Source of the DNA: Peptococcaceae bacterium BICA1-8 | GTDB lineage: Bacteria; Bacillota; Peptococcia; Peptococcales; BICA1-8 | DNA length: 61,943 nucleotides | Reading direction: 5' to 3' | Assembly (NCBI GenBank): GCA_000802045.1 | Contig: JUEF01000082.1 | Location: forward strand, 1 to 61,943 | Part shown: positions 1-9,757 of the stretch, piece after piece | Layout: each line of letters starts with the position of its first letter | How positions within the stretch are numbered: position 1 is the stretch's first letter | Made by a program: the position numbers and the translations under genes | Notes under the pieces: generated by a model | The model's database searches: none | Told to the model about the DNA's origin: nothing | What the model saw: the letters and a program-made list of their open reading frames with translations, nothing else

Positions 1-49
1 TCTTATTGTCTTATTGTCTTATTGTCTTATTGTCTTATTGTCTTATTGT
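1..49. repeat. Octamer tandem repeat
   Basis: About six head-to-tail copies of the 8-bp unit TATTGTCT open the window and may continue beyond it. A different 8-bp satellite (CTTTTAAT) occurs at 19861-19900. The following 50-245 is AT-rich and I see no gene in it. Confidence 0.9.
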
Positions 50-245
50 ATAACAATTTATCCTATTTTCAAACAAATTGCAATAGTTTTTCAATAAGAA
101 TACTGAATACAATATATAACAGTTTTATATAATATTGTGAATTATATAACAATTCAATTGTGAAATTCAAACTTTACTGTTTTTTCACAAGTTCAATTCA
201 GCAACTCTACTCCGAAAATAGTGAACTGAAAAATATATTTATTTA

Positions 246-281
246 ATCACGGGCCCCTCCGGGCACACGGATAAACACGGT
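246..281. repeat. Dispersed intergenic repeat (GGGCCCCTCCGGGC / CCGTG words)
   Basis: GC-rich block reading CACGGGCCCCTCCGGGCAC followed by ACGGATAAACACGG, in an otherwise AT-rich gap. Its reverse complement is recognisable at 22891-22919, and a related string (ATCCGTGTTTATCTGTGT) lies at 19966-19983. Non-coding; origin unknown. Confidence 0.6.
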
Positions 282-303
282 TCAAAGTATAAATAAATAT
301 TAT

Positions 304-346
304 AAATCCGAGGCCGTAGTATAGGTACTTCGAGGACCTCGGACTT
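304..346 (-). terminator. Hairpin downstream of the gcv operon
   Basis: Inverted arms AAATCCGAGG and CCTCGGACTT flank a central loop. It lies 74 bp downstream of the last gcv gene and probably ends that operon, although the T-tract on the minus strand is poor (TTTATAATATTT). Confidence 0.5.
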
Positions 347-419
347 AAAGTTAATTCTTATTTAGCATACTGTTAGATTCTTTTGTGCGCCCACGAGTTG
401 ACGAATTGACGTTTTAACG

Positions 420-1877
420 CTATTTTGTCCAGCGTAAGACGGGCTTCCTCGCCGCTGATGCCTCATCAAACCTGGAAACATGGGTTGTGATAGGTGCATC
501 ATGTAATAGCTCTGGGTTATTGATTGCTTCCTCACTGATTTTAATAAGAGCCTGACAAAAATCATCTAAGGTTTCTTTACTTTCAGTCTCTGTGGGTTCA
601 ATCATCATAGCTTCCTCCACTATTAATGGGAAGTAGATGGTTGGCGGATGGAAGCCATAGTCAATTAACCTCTTAGCTATATCCATAGTATGAATTCCCT
701 TAGCCTTCATTTCCTTGGTAGGCGTAATAATAAATTCATGCTTACAAACCTGGTCCAAAGGGAGATAATAATGTTCTTTTAGAACTGCTTTTAGATAGTT
801 GGCATTTAATACTGCAAATTCACTTGCCTCTTTTAGACCCTTGCCTCCCAACGCCAAGATATAAGTAAAGGCCTTTACCGCTACTCCAAAATTGCCATAA
901 AAAGCTTTAACTTTACCGATAGAATCGGGACGATCATTGTCAAAAAAATATTGTTCCTGCTCAGGGTTATATTCAACAGTAGGCTTAGGCAGATAAGGAA
1001 CTAAGAAATCCTTAACCCCTACTGGGCCAGAGCCAGGTCCACCACCGCCATGGGGAGTCGAGAAAGTTTTGTGCAGGTTAAAGTGAATAACATCAAAACC
1101 CATATCTCCTGGGCGGGCATATCCCATAATAGCATTCATATTAGCCCCATCATAATACAAGAGCCCTCCTGCTTTATGGACAATATCAGCGATTTTTACG
1201 ATTTCCTCCTCAAATAATCCCAATGTATTAGGATTCGTCAGCATTAGGCCAGCAGTATCTTCTCCTACTACTTTTTTTAGCTCTTCTAAGTCAACTAACC
1301 CTCTTTCATTAGATTTAATCTCTATTATTTCATACCCACACATATTAGCTGTAGCTGGGTTAGTACCGTGAGCAGAATCAGGGACGATCACCTTATTCCT
1401 TTTGAAGTCTCCACGGTGCTCATGATAGGCTTTAATAATCAAAATACCTGTTAACTCCCCATGGGCACCAGCAGCAGGCTGCAAAGTAACCCTTTGCATA
1501 CCGGCTACCTCACTTAGATACTGATCTAAATCATACATAAGCTTCATGGCACCTTGAGATAACTCTTCTGCCTGATAAGGATGGGATAAAGCAAAGCCCG
1601 GGAGTCTGGACATATCTTCATTTATTTTAGGATTGTACTTCATGGTACAAGAACCTAAAGGATAGAAGCCAGTATCCAAGCCATAATTCATTTGAGACAA
1701 TCTAGTAAAGTGACGAACAACATCAATTTCGCTCACTTCCGGCAGCTCCGGCTCAGTTTCTCTTATTAAATCCAAAGGTAACAGTTCATCAATATCAACT
1801 GTAGGTACATCTATCACAGGTAATGAATAGGCTTTACGGCCGGGGGCAGATAATTCAAATATCAATTTTTCTTTCAT
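420..1877 (-). CDS. gcvPB: Glycine dehydrogenase (decarboxylating) subunit 2, P-protein
   Basis: C-terminal-type subunit of the two-subunit glycine cleavage P-protein. It carries the pyridoxal phosphate and, with GcvPA, decarboxylates glycine and passes the aminomethyl group to lipoyl-GcvH. The PLP lysine is K270 in the motif [16 protein letters not shown], and the glycine-rich stretch after it is typical. The start chosen is the ATG at 1877: it has a strong ribosome site (GGGAGGGAGAAG) and overlaps the gcvPA stop as ATGA, whereas upstream codons have none. 485 residues, a normal length. Last gene of gcvT-gcvH-gcvPA-gcvPB; the dihydrolipoamide dehydrogenase gene is not in the window. Confidence 0.97.
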   Translation of the reverse strand: MKEKLIFELSAPGRKAYSLPVIDVPTVDIDELLPLDLIRETEPELPEVSEIDVVRHFTRLSQMNYGLDTGFYPLGSCTMKYNPKINEDMSRLPGFALSHPYQAEELSQGAMKLMYDLDQYLSEVAGMQRVTLQPAAGAHGELTGILIIKAYHEHRGDFKRNKVIVPDSAHGTNPATANMCGYEIIEIKSNERGLVDLEELKKVVGEDTAGLMLTNPNTLGLFEEEIVKIADIVHKAGGLLYYDGANMNAIMGYARPGDMGFDVIHFNLHKTFSTPHGGGGPGSGPVGVKDFLVPYLPKPTVEYNPEQEQYFFDNDRPDSIGKVKAFYGNFGVAVKAFTYILALGGKGLKEASEFAVLNANYLKAVLKEHYYLPLDQVCKHEFIITPTKEMKAKGIHTMDIAKRLIDYGFHPPTIYFPLIVEEAMMIEPTETESKETLDDFCQALIKISEEAINNPELLHDAPITTHVSRFDEASAARKPVLRWTK

Positions 1878-3217
1878 TCTTCTCCCTCCCAAACCCTTTT
1901 TAGCAAATCAATTTCTACTCTACTCCGAGTTTCAGTTACACAAAGAAGCATATGATTTTTTAGTTCTGGATAAAATTGTCCTAAATCCAAACCACCAATA
2001 ATTCCTGCCTCTAATAAGCGTTTATTGATAGACTGAATCGATTCCTCTGATTTCACTATAAATTCTTTAAAGCTTTTAGTATTAGGATAAGCAATTTCTA
2101 CGCCGGGAATTTCCTTTAACACACTTTTAGCATAATGAGCCTTATGAATACACTGCTCAGCTACTTCTTTAATACCTTTTTTACCCAAAGTGCTGAGATA
2201 TATAGTTGCGGCTAGTGCGCACAAGGCTTGGTTGGAGCAAATATTAGAGGAAGCCTTTTCCCTGCGAATATGCTGCTCCCGTGCCTGGAGAGTTAAAATA
2301 AATCCTTCATTTCCTTTTCTATCCTGGGCTATCCCCACTATTCTACCAGGCATACGCCGAACGTATTTTTCCTTAGTAGCAATAAAGCCTAAATAAGGTC
2401 CACCAAAGCTTATGGGAATTCCAAGAGGCTGCCCCTCCCCTACTACAATATCAACACCTATTTTTCCAGGTGCTTCTATTAGACCAAGCAGCATGGGATC
2501 AGCACAAAGAATTACCATACTCTTATTCTTTTGTGCTAGCTCAATTATTTTCTTTAAGCTTTCTATACCACCGAAAAAGTTGGGATTTTGGATGACTACA
2601 GCAGCTATATCTGTAGTGAGCATATTCTCTAACTCTTTAATATCAGTAAGTCCTTCTTGATAAGGAACTTCTAGTAATTCAATACCTCGAGCCCATGCAT
2701 AAGTTTTGGCTACTTCACGGTATTCAGGATGTATAGTTGAACTAATAAGAAATTTATTCTTTCTAGTTTGTCCAGCAGCCATAATTATTGCCTCTGCCAA
2801 GGCTGTTGCTCCATCATACATAGAGGCGTTTGCCACATCCATACCAGTTAATTCACAAATAGCAGTTTGGAATTCAAAAATCGCCTGCAGAGTGCCCTGA
2901 CTTATTTCAGGCTGATACGGAGTATAAGCTGTATAAAACTCCGACCTTAGTAATAGATGATCTATTAGGGCAGGACGAAAATGTTCATAAGCCCCGGCAC
3001 CTAAAAAAGAAACATATTCATCAACATGAGCATTTTCCTGGCTGATCATAGTAATTTCTTTTCGTAATGACATTTCATCCAAGCCCTGTGGAAGTTTTAA
3101 TTGTCTTGTTAGCTTTACCTCAGGGGAAATATCCGTAAATAATTCATCAGTAGAGGAGATACCAATACTTGCTAACATCTCCTTCCTTTCTGACTCAGTA
3201 TGGGGAACAAAATTCAT
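1874..3217 (-). CDS. gcvPA: Glycine dehydrogenase (decarboxylating) subunit 1, P-protein
   Basis: N-terminal-type subunit of the split P-protein (447 aa, usual size). It forms the heterodimer with GcvPB but lacks the PLP lysine. The N-terminal [11 protein letters not shown] and the [15 protein letters not shown] block are characteristic. The split arrangement is usual in Firmicutes and archaea, in contrast to the roughly 950-aa fused GcvP. It starts 2 nt after gcvH and is translationally coupled to gcvPB by a 4-nt overlap. Expression should follow the glycine riboswitch upstream of gcvT. Confidence 0.97.
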   Translation of the reverse strand: MNFVPHTESERKEMLASIGISSTDELFTDISPEVKLTRQLKLPQGLDEMSLRKEITMISQENAHVDEYVSFLGAGAYEHFRPALIDHLLLRSEFYTAYTPYQPEISQGTLQAIFEFQTAICELTGMDVANASMYDGATALAEAIIMAAGQTRKNKFLISSTIHPEYREVAKTYAWARGIELLEVPYQEGLTDIKELENMLTTDIAAVVIQNPNFFGGIESLKKIIELAQKNKSMVILCADPMLLGLIEAPGKIGVDIVVGEGQPLGIPISFGGPYLGFIATKEKYVRRMPGRIVGIAQDRKGNEGFILTLQAREQHIRREKASSNICSNQALCALAATIYLSTLGKKGIKEVAEQCIHKAHYAKSVLKEIPGVEIAYPNTKSFKEFIVKSEESIQSINKRLLEAGIIGGLDLGQFYPELKNHMLLCVTETRSRVEIDLLKRVWEGEE

Positions 3218-3219
3218 AC

Positions 3220-3588
3220 CTATTCCTCCTCAACTATCTTTTGATACCCTTTTGCATCTAAGAGATCTTCTTCTCCTTCGGTAATTTCCATTTGTAAAAT
3301 CCAGCCTTTACCATAGGTATCTTGGTTAATAAGTTCTGGACTGTCTAATAGCTCTTCATTTACAGCAATAACCTTACCGCTAACTGGTGCGTAAATATCG
3401 GAGACGGCCTTTACTGATTCCACTACACCTATACTATCCCCTACTTCTAAAATTGTACCTACTTCAGGCAATTCAACAAAAACCACATCACCTAATGCTT
3501 CTTGAGCGTATTGCGTAATACCTATTTTTTTTGTTTCTAAATCAACCCACTCATGTTCTTTGGTGTACTTTAAATTTTCTGGATACAT
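3220..3588 (-). CDS. gcvH: Glycine cleavage system H protein
   Basis: Lipoyl carrier protein of the glycine cleavage system (122 aa). The lipoylated lysine is K60 in VVESVKAVSDIYAP, with the conserved glycine-rich hairpin around it. H shuttles the aminomethyl group from the P-protein to GcvT and the reducing equivalents to the L-protein. The ribosome site GGGAGG sits 9 nt before the ATG. It lies 3 nt downstream of gcvT in the same operon. No lipoate ligase or synthase gene is visible nearby. Confidence 0.97.
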   Translation of the reverse strand: MYPENLKYTKEHEWVDLETKKIGITQYAQEALGDVVFVELPEVGTILEVGDSIGVVESVKAVSDIYAPVSGKVIAVNEELLDSPELINQDTYGKGWILQMEITEGEEDLLDAKGYQKIVEEE

Positions 3589-3591
3589 AAT

Positions 3592-4692
3592 TTATACCTC
3601 CCTTTTATAAAATGGTGTTTTCACAATGACGGCCTGACAGGGCCGGTTTCTAATACTTACAGCTAATGAGTTACCAATTTGAGCTTGATCGATTTTAATT
3701 AAGGCATTTGCTAAGTTTTTCCCTAGACTAGGGCAAAAGGAACCTGAGGTAACATAACCTATTTCCTGTTCATCCTTGTAAACTAGATAGCCTTCTCTAG
3801 GAATACCCCTCTCCAACATTTCAAGCCCTATTTTTTTGCGTATTAATCCCTCTTTTTTTTGTTTAAGTAAGGCGCTTTTACCTATAAAATCATTATCTGA
3901 TTTCAAGTCAACAAACATACCTAAACCTGCTTCCAGAGGAGTAATCTCAGATCCTAGTTCATGACCATATAATGGCAAGCCCGCTTCAAACCGCAAGGTA
4001 TCCCTCGCTCCTAAACCAATAGGTGCTATTCCCAGAGATTGCCCCTTAGTTAATATTTCCTTCCATAAGAGTACTACCTCATTAGCATTAATGTAGATTT
4101 CAAACCCATCTTCCCCCGTATATCCGGTCCTTGACACAACGCTTTGACAGCCTGCTACTTGCCCTTCTTGGAAACGATAGTATTTTATTTCTCCTAAATC
4201 CAATGAAGTAAGGGACTGTAATATTTCCTGAGCTTTAGGTCCTTGCAGGGCTAATTGGGCAATATTCCCTGAGATATTAGCCAGTTCAACATCCTCATCA
4301 GTCTTTTGTTCTTGAACCCACCCCCAGTCTTTTTCTGTATTAGAAGCATTAACAACCAACCAGAAATGCTCCCAATTAAAACAGTAAATTAATAAATCAT
4401 CTACCGTACCACCATTTTCGTAGCACATTGGTGAGTAAATTATCCTTCCAGGTTCAATTTTTTCTACATCATTTGTTATCAACTTTTGAATAAACTTTTT
4501 TGCATCTTTTCCCTTGATTTCGAATTCACCCATATGAGATACATCAAAAAGCCCAGCCTGCTCTCTTACCGTATTATGTTCTTCAATAATACCTTTATAT
4601 TGTACAGGCATCTCGAAACCACCAAACTCAACAATTTTTCCTCCTAGTTTTACATGTTCTTCATATAACGGTGTTCTTTTTACTTCAATCAT
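3592..4692 (-). CDS. gcvT: Glycine cleavage T protein (aminomethyltransferase)
   Basis: Tetrahydrofolate-dependent aminomethyltransferase (366 aa): it releases ammonia from the aminomethyl-H protein and gives 5,10-methylene-THF. The N-terminal region EFGGFEMPVQYKG, the central VSRTGYTGEDGFEIY folate-site motif and a C-terminal GCV_T barrel (RGIPREGYLVY) are all recognisable. First gene of the gcv operon, preceded by GGGGGTGAAAG and, further up, by a tandem glycine riboswitch. With the corrinoid and THF methyltransferases at 23-31 kb it suggests active folate one-carbon metabolism. Confidence 0.97.
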   Translation of the reverse strand: MIEVKRTPLYEEHVKLGGKIVEFGGFEMPVQYKGIIEEHNTVREQAGLFDVSHMGEFEIKGKDAKKFIQKLITNDVEKIEPGRIIYSPMCYENGGTVDDLLIYCFNWEHFWLVVNASNTEKDWGWVQEQKTDEDVELANISGNIAQLALQGPKAQEILQSLTSLDLGEIKYYRFQEGQVAGCQSVVSRTGYTGEDGFEIYINANEVVLLWKEILTKGQSLGIAPIGLGARDTLRFEAGLPLYGHELGSEITPLEAGLGMFVDLKSDNDFIGKSALLKQKKEGLIRKKIGLEMLERGIPREGYLVYKDEQEIGYVTSGSFCPSLGKNLANALIKIDQAQIGNSLAVSIRNRPCQAVIVKTPFYKREV

Positions 4693-4824
4693 TTACTTTC
4701 ACCCCCGATTTAATTAATTTAGTTTTGTCTTTAACTAATAGAAATATTTGCATTAACATTTTATTCTGCATATGTTTTATGTTATTAGTGCTTATGAACT
4801 ATTAGTTCTTGGGTTTCTTGGGCA

Positions 4825-4868
4825 TAAAAAAACAGAGCAACAAGAAAAGAATCGCCTTGTTACTCTGT
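4825..4868 (-). terminator. Riboswitch-linked intrinsic terminator
   Basis: Strong hairpin on the minus strand (ACAGAGTAACAAGG paired with CTTGTTGCTCTGT) followed by a run of T at 4825-4831, placed between the glycine aptamers and gcvT. This is the expression platform of the glycine riboswitch: ligand binding would be expected to prevent termination and allow gcv transcription. Confidence 0.9.
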
Positions 4869-4871
4869 CCT

Positions 4872-5022
4872 TAAACCTGAGAGATTTTACCCCTTTGGTG
4901 CTCATAAAGAGCTCTCCAGAGACCTATCAGAATGCGGTACTGTTACCTGAGAGTTTCCAATACCTTGGCATAAAGTATTGTTGCTCCTTCGGTGTCCACT
5001 TAAGGACTCTCCCACATTCCTC
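4872..5022 (-). promoter_or_regulatory. Tandem glycine riboswitch
   Basis: Read on the minus strand there are two aptamers in series. The first has GGGAGAGTCC, CACCGAAGGAGCAA and GGAAACTCTCAGGTAAC; the second has CTGGAGAGCTC, GAGCACCAAAGGGG and AAATCTCTCAGG. These are the conserved elements of the glycine (gcvT) riboswitch. Both aptamers look complete, and a terminator follows at once. It controls the gcv operon by free glycine, turning it on when glycine is abundant. Confidence 0.95.
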
Positions 5023-5108
5023 ATCTAGTTTATTCTATTTTTCAATAACTATAAGCGTTTTCTAATGTTTGTAATAATTATATTCGCGATCAATTCAAAA
5101 TATCCTGC

Positions 5109-5140
5109 AAAAAAAACCGCCTTTTGGAGGCAATAAAAAA
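5109..5140. terminator. Intrinsic terminator (short, bidirectional)
   Basis: Small stem CCgCC-TTTT-GGaGG with one internal mismatch, A-runs on one side and T-runs on the other for both strands. It sits just downstream of the 87-aa minus-strand gene and upstream of the gcv leader. Confidence 0.7.
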
Positions 5141-5145
5141 AATGT

Positions 5146-5409
5146 TTATATTTTGGATAATATTTCTGTTATTTCCTCGCAGCCACATTCTATCGGCTTA
5201 TAACAATACCTTCTATGATTATTCATATCAACTGTCCGTACTCGAGTAATTACCCCTTTACTAACTAATTCTTCTATTATACTGCGGCATTGGCCTTCAT
5301 GAAGCTTAGTTTCTGTTGTAATTCTTCCAATACAACAGGCCTGGCCATTGAATTTCTTCCACAAGCGGCAAACAGCTTCTAATACCTTTTTATTTTCATC
5401 TTGTTCCAT
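5146..5409 (-). CDS. Small winged-helix-like protein, function unknown
   Basis: 87-aa protein of unknown function. The middle region (ITTETKLHEGQCRSIIEELV, then SKGVITRV) reads like a winged-helix DNA-binding fold, with a helix-turn-helix followed by a basic wing. Five cysteines, including a C-terminal ECGCEE, suggest a possible metal or redox site. A ribosome site (GGGAGGG) precedes the ATG, and it has its own terminator. It stands alone between the gcv leader and the ileS terminator. I do not recognise the family. Confidence 0.7.
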   Translation of the reverse strand: MEQDENKKVLEAVCRLWKKFNGQACCIGRITTETKLHEGQCRSIIEELVSKGVITRVRTVDMNNHRRYCYKPIECGCEEITEILSKI

Positions 5410-5545
5410 AATATCCCTCCCGCAAATATAATTTAAAAGAATTATACTCTAATCTAATAATAATTGAAATATTATGAATAGTAAAGATTTTATACTTGAA
5501 GAAAGTGTAAAATCACCAGTAAAAAAAATTTATCTGAAAATACTA

Positions 5546-5590
5546 CTAAAAAAGCCTATCCTGTACTACTAATTAGCAAGGATAGGCTTT
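5546..5590 (-). terminator. ileS intrinsic terminator
   Basis: Minus-strand hairpin AAAGCCTATCC...GGATAGGCTTT with an 11-bp stem followed by a T-run, just after the ileS stop codon. Confidence 0.92.
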
Positions 5591-5596
5591 AATAAT

Positions 5597-8392
5597 TTAT
5601 CTTAATGCACTTAAACAACGACTACAAATAGTAGGATGCTCAGGATACTGTCCCACATCTTCAGTATAAGTCCAGCACCGCTCACATTTTTCTCCAGGGG
5701 CTTGTGTCACTTTTACAGCCAACCCTTTTATTTCTTCAGATTGGAAAACCACTCCCGTAGCCTCTTTTAATTTTTCCTCTGGAATTATAACAACTTTTGA
5801 AACAATAAATATTCCTGGTAAATCCTTTTCTATCTCTTTTAAGAACAAATACCAATTCGTATCTGCATATATTTCTATACTTGCATTTAGCGAATGACCA
5901 ATAACTTTAGCCCTTCTAGTCTCTTCTAATTGTTTAGTTACAACCTCTCGAACAGCAAGGATTTTATCCCACTTGGCTTCTAATGCTGAATCCAGATACT
6001 CAGGATTAAATTCTGGCCAACCTGCTAACTGCACACTTAACTCTTTATCCTTCTGAGGCAGATGGTTCCAAACCTCTTCTGTTGTAAAAGCGAGAATTGG
6101 TGTGAGCATTTTTACCAAAGCAGTACAAGCTTCATAAATTACTGTTTGAGCAGCTCTGCGCTCCTGTGAATTTGGTTTTGAAGTATATAGACGATCTTTA
6201 ACAACATCTAAATAAAAAGCACTCATATCAACGGTACAGAAGTTATGAACCGCATGATAAACTACATGGAACTCATATTCATCATAGGCTTTAGTAACCC
6301 GATTGATTAGTTTAGCCAATTTCATAAGTGCCCATTTATCTAATTCTGTTAAGCCTTCATAACTTACTTTATGCTGCTCATACTCAAAATCATAGAGAGT
6401 ACCTAACATATAGCGGAAGGTATTACGAATTTTTCTATAGGTTTCAGTCACCTGCTTTAAAATTCCTGGAGAAACTGCCACATCAGAACGATAATCAGCT
6501 GAACCAACCCAAAGCCTTAAAATATCTGCCCCTAACTGTTCAATAACCTCCAGTGGGTCGATACCATTGCCTAGTGATTTTGACATTTTTCTGCCTTTTT
6601 CATCTACTAAAAACCCATGTGTTAAAACTGCCTTGTATGGAGCTTTTCCGGTTGTAGCTACTGATGTTGATAGCGAAGAATTAAACCAACCCCGATGCTG
6701 ATCGCTTCCTTCTAAATACAAATCAGCAGGCCAAACCAGATCTTCCCTGGTAGTTAAAACTGCTTTATGACTGGAACCAGAATCAAACCAAACATCCATG
6801 ATATCTGTTTCCTTGCGTAAATTTCTGCTGCCGCACTCAGGGCAGGTAAAGCCTGGAGGAACTAACTCCTCAGCTTCCTTGGCAAACCAAATATCTGAAC
6901 CATGTTTTCTAAATAATTCTTGAATATGCGAAATAGTAGTATCATTGATAATTTCTTTATTACAGTCCTGACAGTAGAAAATTGGAATAGGCACTCCCCA
7001 GGTCCTTTGACGAGAAATACACCAGTCACCCCGATCAGCAACCATATTATAAATGCGGTCTCTGCCCCAGCTAGGAATAAACTGGACCTTTTCAATCTCA
7101 GCCAGTGTTTCCTGCCTAAACCCATCTATAGAAGCAAACCATTGTTCTGTAGCCCGAAACATAGTAGGGCTTTTACATCTCCAACAGTGGGGATACTGGT
7201 GGTTAATAAAGCTTAAATTTAGTAGTAAGCCAAGTTTATCCAATTCTTCGGCAATCATTTTATTAGCAGCATCTGCTTTGACCCCTGCAAATTGTCCAGC
7301 TTCTTCTGTAAAGGTCCCTGTATCATCTAAAGGTGAAAGTACATCTAGACCATATACCTTGCCAATTATAAAGTCATCAGCACCATGACCAGGAGCTGTA
7401 TGAACACAGCCTGTACCCTGTTCTAATGTAACATGCTCACCTAGGATAACCAGTGAATCCCGTTCCATAAAAGGATGCCTGCATAATACTCTTTCTAGCT
7501 CTTGACCTTTAAAATCTTTTATTACCTCATATTCCCCAGTACCGCCTGCCGCTTCTAAGACAGAATTAACTAATTCCTTAGCCATTAATAGCTTTTCGTC
7601 ACCAACTTTAATCAATTGATAGTCAAATTCAGGGTGTAAAGCAATTGCCATATTTGCAGGTAAAGTCCAGGGGGTAGTTGTCCAAATAACTACAAAACTG
7701 TTTTCTTCCTCAAATTTACCATTTGCATCTTTAACAGGAAACTTCACATAAATAGATGGGGATCTTTTATCATGATACTCTATTTCTGCTTCTGCCAATG
7801 CTGTTTCACATTGGGCACACCAGTGAACTGGCTTTAGTCCTTTATAAATGAAGCCTTTTTTGGCCATTTCACCGAAAACTCCAATTTGTTCCGCCTCAAA
7901 CTCTGGCTGTAGCGTTATATAAGGATTTTCCCAATCACCCCTTACCCCCAGCCGTTTAAATTGTTCTTTTTGCACCTCTACAAATTTCAGAGCATACTCC
8001 TGACAATGCTGTCGAAATTTTACTTTATCAATTTCATGTCGGTTCAAGGCTAAATCCTTAATAGCCTGCAGCTCAATGGGTAAACCATGGGTGTCCCAAC
8101 CTGGTACATATGGTGCATCATAACCATTTTGAGAACGATATTTAACGATAATATCTTTTAATATTTTATTTAGTGTATGACCCAAGTGAATATTACCATT
8201 AGCATAAGGTGGTCCGTCATGCAGGATAAACTTAGTCTTACCAGAATTATTTTTCTGAACCTCCTCATATATCTTTACGTCTTTCCAAAAGTTTAAAATC
8301 TCCGGTTCTTTAGCAGGTAGATTACCCCGCATAGGGAAATCAGTTTGGGGTAAATTCAGAGTCTTACCATAATCAATTTTTTCTTTTTCCAT
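5597..8392 (-). CDS. ileS: Isoleucyl-tRNA synthetase
   Basis: Class I aminoacyl-tRNA synthetase charging tRNA-Ile (931 aa). The HIGH signature appears as HLGH at residues 69-72 and the second signature as KMSKS in GRKMSKSLGN. A CP1 editing domain lies between (WTTTPWTLPANMAIAL). The C-terminus has a zinc-finger-like CERCW...CSRCL. The start chosen is the ATG at 8392, preceded by GAGGTG at good spacing; a GTG three codons upstream overlaps that ribosome site. A T-box leader and terminator precede it. ileS after divIVA is the usual Firmicutes order, here with two small genes between. Confidence 0.97.
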   Translation of the reverse strand: MEKEKIDYGKTLNLPQTDFPMRGNLPAKEPEILNFWKDVKIYEEVQKNNSGKTKFILHDGPPYANGNIHLGHTLNKILKDIIVKYRSQNGYDAPYVPGWDTHGLPIELQAIKDLALNRHEIDKVKFRQHCQEYALKFVEVQKEQFKRLGVRGDWENPYITLQPEFEAEQIGVFGEMAKKGFIYKGLKPVHWCAQCETALAEAEIEYHDKRSPSIYVKFPVKDANGKFEEENSFVVIWTTTPWTLPANMAIALHPEFDYQLIKVGDEKLLMAKELVNSVLEAAGGTGEYEVIKDFKGQELERVLCRHPFMERDSLVILGEHVTLEQGTGCVHTAPGHGADDFIIGKVYGLDVLSPLDDTGTFTEEAGQFAGVKADAANKMIAEELDKLGLLLNLSFINHQYPHCWRCKSPTMFRATEQWFASIDGFRQETLAEIEKVQFIPSWGRDRIYNMVADRGDWCISRQRTWGVPIPIFYCQDCNKEIINDTTISHIQELFRKHGSDIWFAKEAEELVPPGFTCPECGSRNLRKETDIMDVWFDSGSSHKAVLTTREDLVWPADLYLEGSDQHRGWFNSSLSTSVATTGKAPYKAVLTHGFLVDEKGRKMSKSLGNGIDPLEVIEQLGADILRLWVGSADYRSDVAVSPGILKQVTETYRKIRNTFRYMLGTLYDFEYEQHKVSYEGLTELDKWALMKLAKLINRVTKAYDEYEFHVVYHAVHNFCTVDMSAFYLDVVKDRLYTSKPNSQERRAAQTVIYEACTALVKMLTPILAFTTEEVWNHLPQKDKELSVQLAGWPEFNPEYLDSALEAKWDKILAVREVVTKQLEETRRAKVIGHSLNASIEIYADTNWYLFLKEIEKDLPGIFIVSKVVIIPEEKLKEATGVVFQSEEIKGLAVKVTQAPGEKCERCWTYTEDVGQYPEHPTICSRCLSALR

Positions 8393-8419
8393 TTTCTTCA
8401 CCTCATCATATTTCGCTTT

Positions 8420-8449
8420 CGCGTGGGCACGTATGCACGTGGGCGCGAT
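8420..8449. repeat. GTGGGC-word intergenic repeat
   Basis: GC-rich string GCGTGGGCACGT-ATGC-ACGTGGGCGCG, an imperfect inverted/direct repeat just upstream of ileS. Very similar words occur at 40855-40882, and shorter relatives at about 386-402, 13598-13613 and 14709-14727. Confidence 0.7.
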
Positions 8450-8479
8450 AAAATCTTACCAATACTATAACCATCAACT

Positions 8480-8548
8480 GTGGTCCATAGTCCATTAACT
8501 ATAGACTATAGACTAATGACCAGTCACTAGTCACTAGTAACTGACCAG
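8480..8548. repeat. Heptamer-type low-complexity repeat
   Basis: Runs of 7-bp units: TATAGAC twice (ctatagactatagacta), then CACTAGT twice (agtcactagtcactagt). They belong to a family of 7-bp arrays scattered through intergenic gaps of this window. Not coding. They fall between ileS and its T-box leader. Confidence 0.75.
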
Positions 8549-8561
8549 AAAATCCGCCTAA

Positions 8562-8815
8562 AAGCAAAAAACCCCCCATCCCCTAAGGGACGAGAGTTAT
8601 TTCCCGCGTTACCACCCTGATAACAGAATAATAATTCTGCCTCTTTGGAGTCAGATAACGATGACCAGCCGAATAGAATTACTAACCTTCATACTATTAA
8701 CTCCTGGATGATTTTCCCTTAAGTTGAGTATCCGGCTTCCACCTCCTCCGAATTCGCTGTAACCCAAGTAATTAAGGTACTTTTCCATTCACTGCATTTC
8801 ATTTTTATATTCTTT
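8562..8815 (-). promoter_or_regulatory. T-box leader of ileS with terminator
   Basis: On the minus strand the T-box sequence reads AGGGTGGTAACGCGGGAA (about 8602-8619). It is followed by a terminator (CGTCCC/GGGATG stem, then GGGGGTTTTTT, about 8568-8590). Upstream lies a Stem I-like region with long complementary arms (CCTTAATT with AACTTAAGG). A plausible ATC (Ile) specifier lies at about 8706-8712 (AAAATCATCC). Uncharged tRNA-Ile is expected to relieve termination and switch on ileS. The T-box and terminator are certain; the specifier is a by-eye assignment. Confidence 0.9.
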
Positions 8816-8852
8816 CTATCAAATAGTAAAACAGATAATTTAAAATGTCAAC

Positions 8853-9440
8853 TTATCTCTCAATTGCTTTTTTGAGCAGAAATAGTAAGCTTTGTACTAT
8901 ATTACTTGTTACTTCAGTATCCACTCCTTCATAATGCTTCTCAGCGTTAATTATTCTAATAGCTAGAGTAGATAAACCTTTATTTTTTGCCGTTAGAAAC
9001 AGCTGACCCGAAGATAAATCCAAACAAGCAAGCCCAGCAATATTTTCATCAGATACAGGTTCGTTGTAGATATTTCCGGCAAAAATCCGCAAGGGTATTT
9101 CATCATCCGCTATATCTTGATTTAAAAAACGATCAACGAGAACTTGACAGCTTCCACTTGGAAAATCATTAACAAGTATATCACCATGTCTTAGATGTTC
9201 TACAAGAGAACTAGCTAATCCAATGGAAATTATATTTTTAATTGGTCCATCTGCAATCAGTATATCTAATAGATCATTTATACTATTTTCATCATAGTTT
9301 TCTACCAGATACAACTCTTTTGTATAAAACTTCCCTTTGTGCCAAGAATGCTTATCGCTTAGGTGAGGCTGTAGCTCAGATAACGCATCTTTTATATATT
9401 CACTTATTACCTTGTAATTAGATATGATTAATGTTTTCAT
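8853..9440 (-). CDS. Nucleosidase/phosphorylase-like protein (probable)
   Basis: 195-aa protein that I place tentatively in the purine-nucleoside phosphorylase / MTA-SAH nucleosidase superfamily. It has an N-terminal beta-strand LIISN, a SIGLASSLVEHLRHGDILVNDF block like the G-x-A...GDIVV segment of that fold, and an acidic C-terminal segment where those enzymes keep the catalytic Asp. The usual MESAA nucleoside-binding motif is not clear (LDLSSGQLF instead), so activity is doubtful. The ATG at 9440 is chosen because AAGGAG lies 8 nt upstream; an in-frame ATG six bases earlier overlaps it. It sits between yggU and ileS. Confidence 0.6.
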   Translation of the reverse strand: MKTLIISNYKVISEYIKDALSELQPHLSDKHSWHKGKFYTKELYLVENYDENSINDLLDILIADGPIKNIISIGLASSLVEHLRHGDILVNDFPSGSCQVLVDRFLNQDIADDEIPLRIFAGNIYNEPVSDENIAGLACLDLSSGQLFLTAKNKGLSTLAIRIINAEKHYEGVDTEVTSNIVQSLLFLLKKAIER

Positions 9441-9463
9441 CAGCATACTCCTTTGATGTAAAA

Positions 9464-9757
9464 CTATAAATACTGGTTAATAATATTCATAAATACCACT
9501 CTTGACAAGCCCTCAATTAATAGGGTTTTATTACGACTTGTTAAACCCGTAGTAATTTTCACGTGGCTTTTAGGAATATCCAATAATTCTGCAAAAAAAT
9601 TCTGGCAAGCTAAATTAGCCGCCCCGTCAACAGGAGGAGATGTCAATCTAACCTTAAGAGCATCACCTTGAACGCCTTTGATCTCATTTTTACTAGCTTT
9701 GGGCTGTACTTTAATCTTTACTAGTAAGCCCGCTTCATTCTCCCTCAGCTCTAACAA
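9464..9757 (-). CDS. yggU: DUF167 / YggU family protein
   Basis: 97-aa member of the YggU/DUF167 family, a small conserved alpha/beta protein of unknown biochemical role. The signature KVQPKASKNEI...VRLTSPPVDGAANLAC is clear. It overlaps the 3' end of divIVA by 23 bp, so the two are probably translationally coupled. It commonly occurs in this yggT/divIVA neighbourhood. Confidence 0.9.
   Translation of the reverse strand: MLELRENEAGLLVKIKVQPKASKNEIKGVQGDALKVRLTSPPVDGAANLACQNFFAELLDIPKSHVKITTGLTSRNKTLLIEGLSRVVFMNIINQYL

Noticed and set aside
4772..5065. 97-aa plus-strand ORF over the gcv leader
   Set aside because: It runs antisense through the two glycine aptamers and the terminator, with no ribosome site.
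6920..7388. Two plus-strand ORFs within ileS
   Set aside because: Shadows of ileS, which is unambiguous; low-complexity translation without ribosome sites.
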